A stretch of 64,000 bases of DNA from Nocardia sp. NBC_00416 (GCF_036032445.1 NZ_CP107932.1:4962501-5026500), one strand, 5' to 3'; counted from the first letter of the stretch, positions 10,737 through 19,193 are shown. Notes: generated from the sequence alone by a model not told the origin. Program-made: numbers and translations.

Positions 10737-11459
10737 CTATTTGCCCGAGCCGGCATCAGCATCCGATGCCTCCGCTCGGTCGGGTCCCGCCGCGGCCGCG
10801 GAACCCGGGGCCGCCCCGAGATCGTCCACGCCGTCGGTGACTCCGACCAGCGCGTGCCGCAGCACCCGCTCGCCGAAGCGGTACCCCTTGCGCATCACCA
10901 CGCCGATCACCGGATCGTGTCCGGAACCTTCGTGCTGAACTGCCTCGTGCAGGTTCGGGTCGAACGGTTCGCCCTCGGACCCGAACTCCTCGAGCCCCTG
11001 CTTGCGCAATGCCTCGATCAACTTGTCGGCCACCGAGCGCAGCGGTCCCGATTCCAGATCGCCGTGTGCCTTGGCGCGGTCCAGGTCGTCGAGCACGCCG
11101 AGGAGCTCGGTGACCACCGCGGCCTTGGCGGAGTCGGTCGCGGTCTTGCGATCACGTTCGACCCGGCGCCGGTAATTGGTGTACTCCGCTGTCAGCCGTT
11201 GCAGATCGGCAGTGCGCTCGGCCAGTTCGTTCGACGGATCCGCCGGGGCGGCGGGCGCCGCTTCGGCGGCGTCGCCTTCCAGTCCGGACTGCGGCGCCTG
11301 GGGGGCGACGCCCTCCTCGGCCCCGGCCGGGGCGGCGCCATTGGCCGCCCCGGCCTGTTCCCGGACCTCACCGGTCTCCGGATCGATCTTGCGTTTGTCG
11401 ACGAAGCTGACCGGCTCCGGTGAATCTCCTGTGTTTCCTGCGTTTCCCGCGTTCGTCAC
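10737..11459 (-). CDS. grpE: Nucleotide exchange factor GrpE
   Basis: The 240-residue cytosolic factor promotes ADP release from DnaK. An unusually long N-terminal Ala/Pro/Gly-rich segment (about residues 25-75) precedes the dimeric coiled-coil helix (LAERTADLQRLTAEYTNYRRRVERD) and the beta-domain containing PNLHEAVQHEGSGHD and GVVMRKGYRFGERVLRHALVGV split across conserved strands. Its ATG overlaps the dnaK stop codon by four bases (ATGA, 11456-11459), so the two are translationally coupled. A short Ala/Asp/Ser-rich tail follows. All expected family features are present. Confidence 0.96.
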   Translation of the reverse strand: MTNAGNAGNTGDSPEPVSFVDKRKIDPETGEVREQAGAANGAAPAGAEEGVAPQAPQSGLEGDAAEAAPAAPADPSNELAERTADLQRLTAEYTNYRRRVERDRKTATDSAKAAVVTELLGVLDDLDRAKAHGDLESGPLRSVADKLIEALRKQGLEEFGSEGEPFDPNLHEAVQHEGSGHDPVIGVVMRKGYRFGERVLRHALVGVTDGVDDLGAAPGSAAAAGPDRAEASDADAGSGK

Positions 11460-13306
11460 TTCTTCTCCGTGTCGACCGGCTCGTCCACGACCTCGGCGTC
11501 GACCACTTGGTCGTCACCGGCATCAGCGTTGGCGGACCCGTTGCCGGCGGCCGCGCCGTCGGCCGCCTGGGCCTCGTAGATCGCCTGACCCAACGCCTGC
11601 GATTCGGTGGCCAGCTTTTCCACCGCGGCCTTCACCGCGGCGGTGTCGGTGCCCTCGAGCGCAGTCTTGGCCTCGGCGATCGCGGACTCGACCTTGGACT
11701 TCACATCCGCCGGAACCTTGTCCTCGTTGTCGGCGATGAACTTCTCGGTCTGGTGTACCAGCGATTCGGCCTGGTTGCGGGTCTCGGCTTCCTCACGGCG
11801 CGCCTTGTCCTCGGACGCGTGCGCCTCGGCGTCCTTGACCATCCGGTCGATCTCTTCCTTGGACAGGCCGGAACCGTCCTGGATCTTGATCGTGTTCTCT
11901 TTACCGGTGCCCTTGTCCTTCGCGGTCACGTGCACGATGCCGTTGGCGTCGATATCGAAGGTGACCTCGATCTGCGGCACACCGCGCGGAGCCGGCGGGA
12001 TACCGGTCAGCTCGAAGGAGCCGAGCAGTTTGTTGTGCGCGGCGATCTCGCGCTCACCCTGGAAGACCTGGATCTGCACCGACGGCTGGTTGTCGTTAGC
12101 CGTGGTGAAGGTTTCCGAACGCTTGGTCGGGATGGTGGTGTTGCGCTCGATGAGGTTGGTCATCACGCCGCCCTTGGTCTCGATACCCAGCGACAGCGGG
12201 GTCACGTCGAGCAGCAGGACGTCCTTGACCTCACCCTTGAGCACACCGGCCTGCAGCGCGGCGCCGACGGCGACGACCTCGTCCGGGTTCACGCCCTTGT
12301 TGGGCTCCTGGCCACCGGTCAGTTCCTTGACCAGTTCGGACACTGCGGGCATCCGGGTGGAACCACCGACCAGCACGACATGGTCGATATCTGCGACCTT
12401 GATGCCGGCGTCCTTGACCACGGACTGGAACGGCGCGCGGGTCCGGTCGAGCAGGTCCGAGGTGATCTTCTGGAACTCGGCGCGGGTCAGCTGCTCGTCG
12501 AGGAACAGCGGGTTCTTCTCCGAGTCGACGGTGATGTAGGGCAGGTTGATCGAGGTGCTCTGCGAGGAGCTCAGCTCGATCTTCGCCTTCTCGGCGGCCT
12601 CACGCAGCCGCTGCATCGCCATCTTGTCCTTGGTCAGGTCGATGCCCGAGCTGGCCTTGAACTTGTCGACCAGCCATTTCACGACCCGCTCGTCCCAGTC
12701 GTCACCACCGAGGTGGTTGTCACCGGAGGTTGCGCGGACCTCGACGACGCCCTCGCCGATTTCCAGCAGCGAGACGTCGAAGGTACCGCCACCGAGGTCG
12801 AAGACCAGGATGGTCTGTTCCTTGTCGCCCTTGTCCAGGCCGTAGGCCAGAGCCGCGGCGGTGGGCTCGTTGACGATGCGCAGCACGTTCAGGCCGGCGA
12901 TCTGCCCGGCCTCCTTGGTGGCCTGGCGCTGAGCGTCCTCGAAGTAGGCGGGGACGGTGATCACCGCGTCGGTGATCTCCTCGCCCAGGTAGGCCTCGGC
13001 GTCACGCTTCAGCTTCATCAGCGTGCGCGCGCTGATCTCCTGCGAGGTGTATTTCTTGCCGTCGATCTCCACGGTCCAGTCGGTGCCGATATGACGCTTC
13101 ACCGAGCGGATCGTGCGGTCTACGTTGGTCACGGCCTGGTTCTTGGCCGGCTGCCCGACCAGCACCTCTCCGTTCTTGGCGAACGCGACGACCGAGGGCG
13201 TAGTGCGCGAACCCTCCGAGTTGGCGACGACGACCGGCTCACCACCTTCGAGAACGGCGACGACCGAGTTCGTGGTCCCGAGGTCGATTCCGACCGCACG
13301 AGCCAT
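11456..13306 (-). CDS. dnaK: Chaperone DnaK (Hsp70)
   Basis: The 616-residue ATP-dependent chaperone starts at ATG 13306, 6 nt after GGAGGAA, with the canonical MARAVGIDLGTTNSVV. Phosphate-1, phosphate-2 (VFDLGGGTFDVSLLEIGEG) and adenosine (VLVGGSTRMPAV) motifs are intact, followed by the interdomain linker DVLLLDVTPLSLGIET and a beta-sandwich plus helical-lid substrate domain. The C-terminus is Gly/Asp-rich (GDDQVVDAEVVDEP). It is first in the dnaK-grpE-dnaJ-hspR operon. Two HAIR-type elements lie 121-195 nt upstream, so HspR control is very likely. An in-frame extension upstream of 13306 reads through the leader and is not considered coding. Confidence 0.98.
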   Translation of the reverse strand: MARAVGIDLGTTNSVVAVLEGGEPVVVANSEGSRTTPSVVAFAKNGEVLVGQPAKNQAVTNVDRTIRSVKRHIGTDWTVEIDGKKYTSQEISARTLMKLKRDAEAYLGEEITDAVITVPAYFEDAQRQATKEAGQIAGLNVLRIVNEPTAAALAYGLDKGDKEQTILVFDLGGGTFDVSLLEIGEGVVEVRATSGDNHLGGDDWDERVVKWLVDKFKASSGIDLTKDKMAMQRLREAAEKAKIELSSSQSTSINLPYITVDSEKNPLFLDEQLTRAEFQKITSDLLDRTRAPFQSVVKDAGIKVADIDHVVLVGGSTRMPAVSELVKELTGGQEPNKGVNPDEVVAVGAALQAGVLKGEVKDVLLLDVTPLSLGIETKGGVMTNLIERNTTIPTKRSETFTTANDNQPSVQIQVFQGEREIAAHNKLLGSFELTGIPPAPRGVPQIEVTFDIDANGIVHVTAKDKGTGKENTIKIQDGSGLSKEEIDRMVKDAEAHASEDKARREEAETRNQAESLVHQTEKFIADNEDKVPADVKSKVESAIAEAKTALEGTDTAAVKAAVEKLATESQALGQAIYEAQAADGAAAGNGSANADAGDDQVVDAEVVDEPVDTEKK

Positions 13307-13426
13307 TAGTTTCCTCCTCATTTCGACTGCTTGTGTCTGTCCGGGCTTCAGCCCATGGCGCCACGGGCCCGCGAGCCCACAGCATGGACCAGCCCCGGGC
13401 AGAACATAGAGCACGGTCCCAGCAAT

Positions 13427-13447
13427 ACTGAGCGTGGTCGGCTCAAT
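13427..13447. promoter_or_regulatory. Degenerate HAIR-like element
   Basis: ACTGAGC-N7-GCTCAAT: five-base inner arms (TGAGC/GCTCA) are perfect and the 7-base spacing matches HAIR, but the outer positions deviate. It is probably a weaker HspR site, 33 nt from the better element. Confidence 0.5.
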
Positions 13448-13480
13448 CCTGCCCGGCTTCAGAGAGGCCGTCAAGTCAAA

Positions 13481-13501
13481 CTTGAGCCGATATCACTCAA
13501 C
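13481..13501. promoter_or_regulatory. HAIR operator (HspR-binding) upstream of dnaK
   Basis: CTTGAGC-N7-ACTCAAC matches the HAIR consensus CTTGAGT-N7-ACTCAAG at 12 of 14 positions. It lies about 175 nt upstream of the dnaK start. Confidence 0.82.
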
Positions 13502-13799
13502 ATTGTCGATCGGCTCAACCCGGGCCGCCGGCGATCTATTCCCGCCCCGTACGCCGGCGCCCGCACCATTCTTCCCCGCACCCACCACGGCAAACCCGAT
13601 CGGTGCGACATCGTGACCCAGCCGTGCCGCTCCCGGCACCTCCGAAGCGGTTGGTCCCGGATCCGCAAAGACGGCTCATCGGCGCTATTGTCAGTTCTCC
13701 GCCCACGGTGACCTCGGCGCCCCGCGTTGCGCGACGATGGTGCGCGGCCGAACCCGTACCGTGGTTTTTGGATGAGGAAGTCGAAGCGAGGATCCGAGA

Positions 13800-15128
13800 A
13801 TGGCCACTGGGGTGGGCCTGCACATCGCCGAGCACGCGTGCACCGCGGCGGTCGTCGACGACGACGGGGATCCGCACTTCATCCTCCGTGAGCCGGTGCT
13901 GCACATGTCCGACGACGGCGACGCGGCACTCGGCGGCGCCGTGCCTCCGCCCGGGCACACCCATACGATCACCGGTTTCGTCGCGGCTGTCGGCGACCCG
14001 GCGGGCGTCGCTGTCGACGACGGCGAGGCCTATCGCGGTGAGGATCTACTCGCCACCGCCATGTTCTGCCTGATCAACCTGACCGCTGAATACCTCAACG
14101 GCCCCGCCGAATTCCTCGCCACCCATCCGGCCGAATGGCCCGCCGCCCAAGTACTGGCGCTGCGCGGCGCGCTCGACTACCTGGGCCTGAAATCAGTGGC
14201 CCTGATCGGCGAGGACGAGCTCCCGGCGCGGCCCCGCGGCCTCACCCCGGTGGAAACCGGCAGGTACTTCGCCGAAAACGCGGGCCGGGCCGCGCTGGCC
14301 GCCGTCCTGGAGACTCCCGCCGGCGCCACCCCGCCGGACCCCTCCACCGCGCAGAACTCCGCGCTGGACACCCTTGTCATGCCCAAATTGCGCGACGGCG
14401 ACACCCCGGCCAAGGCGTACTCCGCGGTGGTGCCCGCCATGGATCCCGAAACCACCTACGGGGGACCGAGTCTCGCGGTGCTCGCCGCCGGGCTGGGCCC
14501 CACGCCGGGTCCGCGCATCGCCACCGGATCCGTCGCGGCGATGGCGGCCGTGGATCCGTCGAAACCCGAGAAACCCGAGAAACCCGAGGCAAAGGCCGCC
14601 CCGCCCGAATCCGCATCCGACTCCGGCGGCGCCCGCCGCACCGCCGCGCTGGTCGCGGCCGCCGCCCTCGGCGGCGTGGTCATCGGCGCACTGGGGGTCA
14701 CCGCGATCCTGCGGCCCGGCGCCGCGGAACCGAACACCCAGCCCGCGACCTCGGTGACCGAAACGCCCGCGCCGCCCGCCCCCGAGCCACCACCGATACT
14801 GCCGCAGCCCATCGCGCCGGAGCCCGAGGCGGCCTATACCTCCACGCCGACCTACGAGCCGGAGCCGTCGTATCCCGTGGAACCACCGGTGACCACGCCG
14901 GCTCCGACGACCGTCACCGAAACGGCCCCGGCGCCCACCACCGACCCGTCGAGTCCCACCACCTGGCCCTCCGGTCCGACGCTGACCGAGCCCACCGAGA
15001 CCGAAACCACGACCACCCGCACCCGTCCCAGGTTCTTTCCGTTCCCGGTGCCGTTCCGCACCGAAGACCCGGATGTAGAACTTCCCGACACCGGATCCAA
15101 GGAAGGCGGTCAAGAAGAAGCCAGATAG
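13800..15128 (+). CDS. Single-pass membrane protein with a degenerate Hsp70-like N-lobe and Pro/Thr-rich tail
   Basis: The protein has 442 residues. The N-terminus (GVGLHIAEHACTAAVVDDDG) sits where Hsp70/actin proteins have VGIDLGTTNS, but the phosphate-binding GTT is lost. Residues 80-145 (ATHPAEWPAAQVLALRGAL, then LGLKSVALIGEDELPARP) follow the Hsp70 pattern of a helix entering a xLxxVxLIxEPEAAA strand. No phosphate-2 or adenosine motif is found, so ATP binding is unlikely. After a Lys/Pro/Glu linker comes a membrane helix at 281-304 and 138 external residues rich in Pro and Thr, ending LPDTGSKEGGQEEAR. It is transcribed divergently from dnaK across the HAIR-bearing region. Function is unknown; the Hsp70-fold assignment is my inference. 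Confidence 0.7.
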   Translation: MATGVGLHIAEHACTAAVVDDDGDPHFILREPVLHMSDDGDAALGGAVPPPGHTHTITGFVAAVGDPAGVAVDDGEAYRGEDLLATAMFCLINLTAEYLNGPAEFLATHPAEWPAAQVLALRGALDYLGLKSVALIGEDELPARPRGLTPVETGRYFAENAGRAALAAVLETPAGATPPDPSTAQNSALDTLVMPKLRDGDTPAKAYSAVVPAMDPETTYGGPSLAVLAAGLGPTPGPRIATGSVAAMAAVDPSKPEKPEKPEAKAAPPESASDSGGARRTAALVAAAALGGVVIGALGVTAILRPGAAEPNTQPATSVTETPAPPAPEPPPILPQPIAPEPEAAYTSTPTYEPEPSYPVEPPVTTPAPTTVTETAPAPTTDPSSPTTWPSGPTLTEPTETETTTTRTRPRFFPFPVPFRTEDPDVELPDTGSKEGGQEEAR

Positions 15129-15274
15129 CGTTTTGTGCCCTAGAGTGTTGCGCTGACCGGTGTTATCCCGGCCACCCCGGCAGCCCGGTCGAAGCTCGAG
15201 CAAACTTGTGCGCCAACGGATTCAACCCGTGGCCCACGGAATTATCTGGCACACAGTGCCGACGAAGGGACTCC

Positions 15275-16630
15275 ATGCGCAAGTCGGTGGCGCGTCGCGC
15301 CGCGGTCAAAGCTGCCATCATCGGCTCGACCGTTCTCCTGACTCCACTGTTCGGCGCGACACCGGCGACGGCCGCGCCCGCGCCGGAACAGCTCGGAGCG
15401 GGGGACCTTCCGGCGGAACTGGTCCAAGCACTGTCCCGCGATCTGAATATGACCCCGACCGAATATCTGGATCGCGCCGCCCGGGCCCAGCAGCTGCAGA
15501 ACTATGCCTCGGAATTCCGCACCGAGCGTCCCGATGTCTTCGCCGGCGCCTGGATGACCCCGGAGGGTAAACCCACCGTCGCCGTGACCTCGCCGGATGC
15601 GGCCAAGGTCGCCAGCGCCGACGGATACACGACCCGCCTTTCGCCCTTCTCGGCGGCCGCGCTGGAAACCTCGCTGACGCAGCTGAATCAATGGGTGGCC
15701 GCCCAGCCTCGCGATATCTCGCAGCTGATCAATTCGATCGCCATCGATTTCCTCAACAGCCAGCTGGTCGTGAACGTCGCGAATACGCCACTGGCGCATG
15801 TGCTCAACCTGCCGACCCTCATCGCCAATATCAAAGTCATCCTTTCCCCGGAGGGCGGCGGCCCGGTCGAGCACCGGCCGATGGGCGGCGATACCTATAT
15901 CAGCGCGCCCGGTCCACTCGACGATTCCGAACTGCGCAGCGTGGACGTCTGCTCGTTCGGCTTCAACAGCGTCGATTCCGCGGGAAACGCACTGAATATC
16001 AGTGCCGGACACTGCAATCCCAATCTCGACAAGGGTGACGAACGCGCGGCCGTGTACGGCCCGAATATCCGCAACATCCCGGCCAGCCCGCAGCTCGGCA
16101 CTTTCGTGCACTCCGAACTCGGCGGACCCAGCACCCTGGACTATTCGGTCATCCAGCTGAACGAGCGGGCGGTCGGCGCGGGGATGGATCAGCCCTCGGT
16201 GCGCGGTGCCAACGGCACCACCCTGAGCATCACCGGCACCGCGGACCCGGTGGTCGGCGCACCGGTCTGCAAGTCCGGACAATCGTCCACCTTCACCTGT
16301 GGCTTCGTGGTCGCCGACCGGGTCGAGACCCAGCTGTTCACCACCGAGGGCGACGCGAAGGTCGTCCGCGGCTTCGCCAGCTCCGCCTGCACCCTGGGCG
16401 GTGACAGCGGCGGCGCGATCGTCACCGGCACCCTGGCGCTCGGTATCACCAGCGGCTCCAACGCCGCCGACGCACCGGATTGCGAAAAGGCCAATATCGC
16501 CCTCGCCCAGTACGGCGGCACCGCTACGCTGGGTATTCCGATCCGCGGCATCCTGTCGCACGCCGACGCGGCGGCCGGTGGCGGCGTGGGCAGCGGTATC
16601 AGCGTACGAACCAGGCCGATCGCAGGCTGA
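15275..16630 (+). CDS. Secreted S1-family serine protease with pro-region (1)
   Basis: The 451-residue precursor starts at ATG 15275, with GAAGGG 5 nt upstream. A signal peptide (residues 1-34, VARRAAVKAAIIGSTVLLTPL, cleaved near ATAAPAP) precedes a ~180-residue pro-region whose LPAELVQALSRDLNMTPTEYL helix resembles streptogrisin/alpha-lytic pro-domains. The catalytic domain has His246 (NISAGHC), Asp289 (STLDYSVI) and Ser378 (LGGDSGGAIV), with Cys pairs at 226/247, 332/342 and near the active Ser. It is exported and presumably self-processing. A paralogue begins 18 bp downstream. The signal peptide has two arginines but no strict twin-arginine consensus. Substrate specificity cannot be read. 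Confidence 0.92.
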   Translation: MRKSVARRAAVKAAIIGSTVLLTPLFGATPATAAPAPEQLGAGDLPAELVQALSRDLNMTPTEYLDRAARAQQLQNYASEFRTERPDVFAGAWMTPEGKPTVAVTSPDAAKVASADGYTTRLSPFSAAALETSLTQLNQWVAAQPRDISQLINSIAIDFLNSQLVVNVANTPLAHVLNLPTLIANIKVILSPEGGGPVEHRPMGGDTYISAPGPLDDSELRSVDVCSFGFNSVDSAGNALNISAGHCNPNLDKGDERAAVYGPNIRNIPASPQLGTFVHSELGGPSTLDYSVIQLNERAVGAGMDQPSVRGANGTTLSITGTADPVVGAPVCKSGQSSTFTCGFVVADRVETQLFTTEGDAKVVRGFASSACTLGGDSGGAIVTGTLALGITSGSNAADAPDCEKANIALAQYGGTATLGIPIRGILSHADAAAGGGVGSGISVRTRPIAG

Positions 16631-16635
16631 GCCCG

Positions 16636-16641
16636 ATATAG
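16636..16641 (+). promoter_or_regulatory. Probable -10 element for a leaderless transcript of the second protease
   Basis: TATAGT lies 7 nt before the ATG at 16649, and no Shine-Dalgarno sequence is present. Transcription would start at or next to the A of the ATG. No convincing -35 box is seen. Confidence 0.45.
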
Positions 16642-16648
16642 TCTCTGC

Positions 16649-17962
16649 ATGCTCATGCCACGCATAGGTAAACGAAGGTCGGCGCCGACCAGAACTCGAC
16701 TGCAGCGCGCCGCGGTCGCCGCCTCGGCGGCCGTGCTGCTGCTCGGCCCGACCGCGGTCTCCTCGGCCGCCCCCGATCCAGGAATCGGCCTCCCGGCCGA
16801 CCTGGTGGCGGCGTTGAATCGGGATCTGCACATCTCTCCCGAGCAGTACTTGGCGCGCGCCGATACCGCGCAGCAGGTGGCGGCCTTCGCCACCACCGCC
16901 CAGCGCCAGTTCCCGCAGGTGTTCGGCGGCGCCTGGCTCGACGAACAGGGACACGGTGTGGTGGCGCTGGCCCCCGGCCCCGGTGCCGACGAAGCCCGCA
17001 GCGCGGCCGAATCGACCGGATTCGTGGTCCGCAACGTCGCCAAGAGCGAATCGACGCTGCGGGGCGAGAAGAGCGCGTTCGAACGCTGGCTCGACGGCCA
17101 GCCCGACGCGGTGTCCGCGCTGGTGCGCGGTGTCGTGATCGATACGGTCAACAACAGCATCGCGGTGCGGGTCGACAAAGCCGGACTGCCGATGCCGAAC
17201 TTCATCGATCCGGCCCGGGTCATCGTCATGGCCCCGCCGATCGCCGCCGAGACACTCCCCCAGGCGACCGCGATCGCCGAGGACGGCGGCACCCCGGTCG
17301 GCGGCGGCGCCGGATTCGCCTCGATCGCCGGTGACAGCTCGCTGCGCTGCTCGTTCGGCTTCAACGGGATCGGCCCGGCCGGAAATACCGTGAACATCAC
17401 CGCCGGACACTGCAACCCCGACCTGAACAACGTCGGCGCCGCCACCGTGCACGAATCGCTCGGCGGCAACAAGGTGGGCCCGAAGCTCGCCACCTTCCAG
17501 AAGTCGGTGCTCGGCGCCCAGGACTACTCGATCCTCGGTATCGAGGACGGCGCCGCGAGCCGCTTCCAGAACAACATCGTCACTGTGCCCGGCGCCGCAC
17601 CGGTCGCCGTCGACGGTGTGGCCACCCCGGTTGTCGGCGCCCCCGTCTGCAAATCCGGTTCCCGGACCGGGTTCAGCTGCGGCGTGGTCAACGCCGTGGA
17701 CCAGACCGTCCAGGTCGGTGACCGTCAGCTCACCCAGAGCTTCTCCGCCAATATCTGCGCCCTCCCCGGCGACAGCGGCGGGCCGATCGTGACCGGACGC
17801 CAGGCCCTGGGCATTTCCAGCGCCTCCTCGGTGGCCGACTACCCGATCTGCGAGATCCCCAACTTGCTGGGCGTGCTCACGGGTAATGCCCCGCAGCTGT
17901 TCGCGCAGCCGGTGAGCGTGGTGCTCTCCGACAATCCGGGACTCCGCATCCGCACGAGCTAG
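16649..17962 (+). CDS. Secreted S1-family serine protease with pro-region (2)
   Basis: The 437-residue tandem paralogue of the preceding protease has the same order: signal peptide (1-40, basic KRRSAPTRTRLQR then a hydrophobic core), pro-region (LPADLVAALNRDLHISPEQYL, residues 48-68), and a trypsin-fold domain with His254 (NITAGHC), Asp292 (AQDYSIL) and Ser376 (LPGDSGGPIV). The six cysteines are at equivalent places. The GDSGGP motif is closer to classical S1 enzymes than the GDSGGA of its neighbour. The gap between the two is 18 bp, yet a TATAGT box just before this ATG suggests its own leaderless promoter. A strong hairpin terminator ends the unit. It is probably an extracellular nutrient or surface-processing enzyme; targets are unknown. 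Confidence 0.92.
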   Translation: MLMPRIGKRRSAPTRTRLQRAAVAASAAVLLLGPTAVSSAAPDPGIGLPADLVAALNRDLHISPEQYLARADTAQQVAAFATTAQRQFPQVFGGAWLDEQGHGVVALAPGPGADEARSAAESTGFVVRNVAKSESTLRGEKSAFERWLDGQPDAVSALVRGVVIDTVNNSIAVRVDKAGLPMPNFIDPARVIVMAPPIAAETLPQATAIAEDGGTPVGGGAGFASIAGDSSLRCSFGFNGIGPAGNTVNITAGHCNPDLNNVGAATVHESLGGNKVGPKLATFQKSVLGAQDYSILGIEDGAASRFQNNIVTVPGAAPVAVDGVATPVVGAPVCKSGSRTGFSCGVVNAVDQTVQVGDRQLTQSFSANICALPGDSGGPIVTGRQALGISSASSVADYPICEIPNLLGVLTGNAPQLFAQPVSVVLSDNPGLRIRTS

Positions 17963-18051
17963 TGGTCCGTCCCGCCGCCGCTCCGAGCGGGCGCGGCGGG
18001 CGTGACATCGGCGCCGCGCCTCGTGCGCGACTCGCACCGAGCATCGAGCAA

Positions 18052-18088
18052 CGAAAGGGCCGGCAGCATTACGCTGCCGGCCCTTTCG
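18052..18088. terminator. Strong hairpin terminator after the protease pair
   Basis: Perfect 16-base arms (CGAAAGGGCCGGCAGC and complement) flank an ATTAC loop. On the plus strand it ends the protease genes. It also spans the 3' end of the small minus-strand frame at 18069-18314, so it can act in both directions. Confidence 0.85.
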
Positions 18089-18314
18089 CCTGTCCCGAAC
18101 TTCCCGCTGCCACGTCGGCCGACCGACCCCGGCGGCGCATAGTCGGCACTATCGCCGATACGGGGGCGTCTGCTCCTTCCCGCCCTCGTGCGATCCCCAA
18201 CGCCACAGCCGCTTCCCGCACCGACACCCCGGAATCGACCAACCGGGCCAGCTGCTCACCGAACCGAGCCGCATCCTCCGAAAACGACACGATCGCCGCA
18301 ACCTCTCGAATCAA
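18069..18314 (-). CDS. Possible small helix-turn-helix protein
   Basis: This is an 81-residue frame with GEQLARLVDSGVSVREAAVALGIARG, which has the spacing and hydrophobic pattern of the helix-turn-helix found in transposase or resolvase-type proteins. The remainder is basic and without domain. The frame ends inside the bidirectional terminator hairpin, which argues against a constrained full-length gene. It may be a fragment of a mobile-element protein or a chance open frame. I do not recognise a family. Confidence 0.3.
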   Translation of the reverse strand: MIREVAAIVSFSEDAARFGEQLARLVDSGVSVREAAVALGIARGREGADAPVSAIVPTMRRRGRSADVAAGSSGQAKGPAA

Positions 18315-18386
18315 GAGTGTTGCGACGATCGCGTGAACCCGCCGAGGAGGCGGGGCCTTTGTTGTTGTACGAGAGCCGATGGAGGC

Positions 18387-19193
18387 TTACTTCGGCGCCT
18401 CGACTGGAGCTTCCACCGGGGCTTCGGCCGAAGCCGGCGCAGGGCCCTCCCCACCGTTCGCCCATTTGGTGCTGCCGGCCGGCGCCTGGATCGTATTGAT
18501 CAGCTCGATACCTGCGGCGACCAGTGTCGGACCACCGACAGCGATGGTGCCGAGGATCCCGCCTACGCCGGCGCCCGTCACCAAACCGGGAATGCAACCC
18601 GCGACGAGCGTCGCCACACAGCCGATGGCGGCACCGATGGCGGTGCCGACAAAACCACCGATCGCAGTGGCGATACCGAAATTGCTCGCGAACTCGCCCT
18701 GGGCCTGCTGGTTCTCCGCCGGTGAGGCAATCGCCTTCACCGCAACGGGCTGGCTCGTGTCCAGGCCGGCGGGCTTCTCCGGAGTGATCTCCAGAACAGC
18801 GCCGTCCTTTTTGACCTCGGACTTCACCGGAATCTCGGTGCCGGCGATGCTGAACGCGAGCGGCCAGGTGATAACCGGGTTGCCGGCCTTGTCCTTGATC
18901 TCGACGACCTTCTGGACGTCTTTCTTACCGTCGTCCGCGATGGGGTCTCCAGCCGCCTCCCCCGCGACCGGCTCTTCGTGCGGAGCGTTCGGCTCCTGCT
19001 CGGAGATTTCCTTCTCGACGATGGAGAAGGTTCCGCCGTTGATCGTCGCGACCACTGTCTTTTCCAACAGCTGAACGGCATAGTTGACGGTTTCCTGCGG
19101 CGCCGCCACCGGTTCCGCATGAGCCGTGCCGAAGCCCATGGCGAGTGAGCCACTGACCAGTGCTGCGACCACGGCGGATCTCGGGAGTGTCAT
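18387..19193 (-). CDS. Secreted protein with a glycine-zipper hydrophobic domain
   Basis: The 268-residue protein has a signal peptide (1-26, cleaved after AHA). A beta-type domain follows (about 30-150, with an acidic insert EEPVAGEAAGDP, then VVEIKDKAGNPVITWPLAF and VKSEVKKDGAVLEITP). Residues 165-235 are a Gly/Ala-rich hydrophobic stretch with GxxxG spacing (GIATAIGGFVGTAIGAAIGC, then IPGLVTGAGVGGILGTIAVGG), typical of glycine-zipper segments that insert in or associate with membranes. The tail is Pro/Ala/Glu-rich with VEAPVEAPVEAPK repeats. I recognise the layout from multi-copy secreted families in Nocardia, but no function is known to me. The two Cys inside the zipper could form a disulfide. 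It is divergent from etfD. Confidence 0.75.
   Translation of the reverse strand: MTLPRSAVVAALVSGSLAMGFGTAHAEPVAAPQETVNYAVQLLEKTVVATINGGTFSIVEKEISEQEPNAPHEEPVAGEAAGDPIADDGKKDVQKVVEIKDKAGNPVITWPLAFSIAGTEIPVKSEVKKDGAVLEITPEKPAGLDTSQPVAVKAIASPAENQQAQGEFASNFGIATAIGGFVGTAIGAAIGCVATLVAGCIPGLVTGAGVGGILGTIAVGGPTLVAAGIELINTIQAPAGSTKWANGGEGPAPASAEAPVEAPVEAPK

Larger units (their letters stand above)
13307..13799. other. Divergent regulatory region of the dnaK operon
   Basis: This 493-bp gap has no gene. It contains two HAIR-like elements (13427-13447 and 13481-13501), a further half-site GCTCAAC at 13513-13519 and a short CAAG-TCAAA-CTTG palindrome at 13472-13484. The downstream part leads into a membrane protein gene on the opposite strand. 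Confidence 0.6.

Noticed and set aside
15111..15128. LPDTGS near the C-terminus of the 13800 protein as a sortase signal
   Set aside because: No hydrophobic segment follows; only KEGGQEEAR remains, with the membrane helix far upstream, so it is not a sortase substrate.
15242..18037. A 931-codon open frame antisense to the two proteases
   Set aside because: It spans both protease genes and their terminator. Both proteases have complete catalytic motifs, signal peptides and starts, so the antisense frame is a GC-bias artefact.
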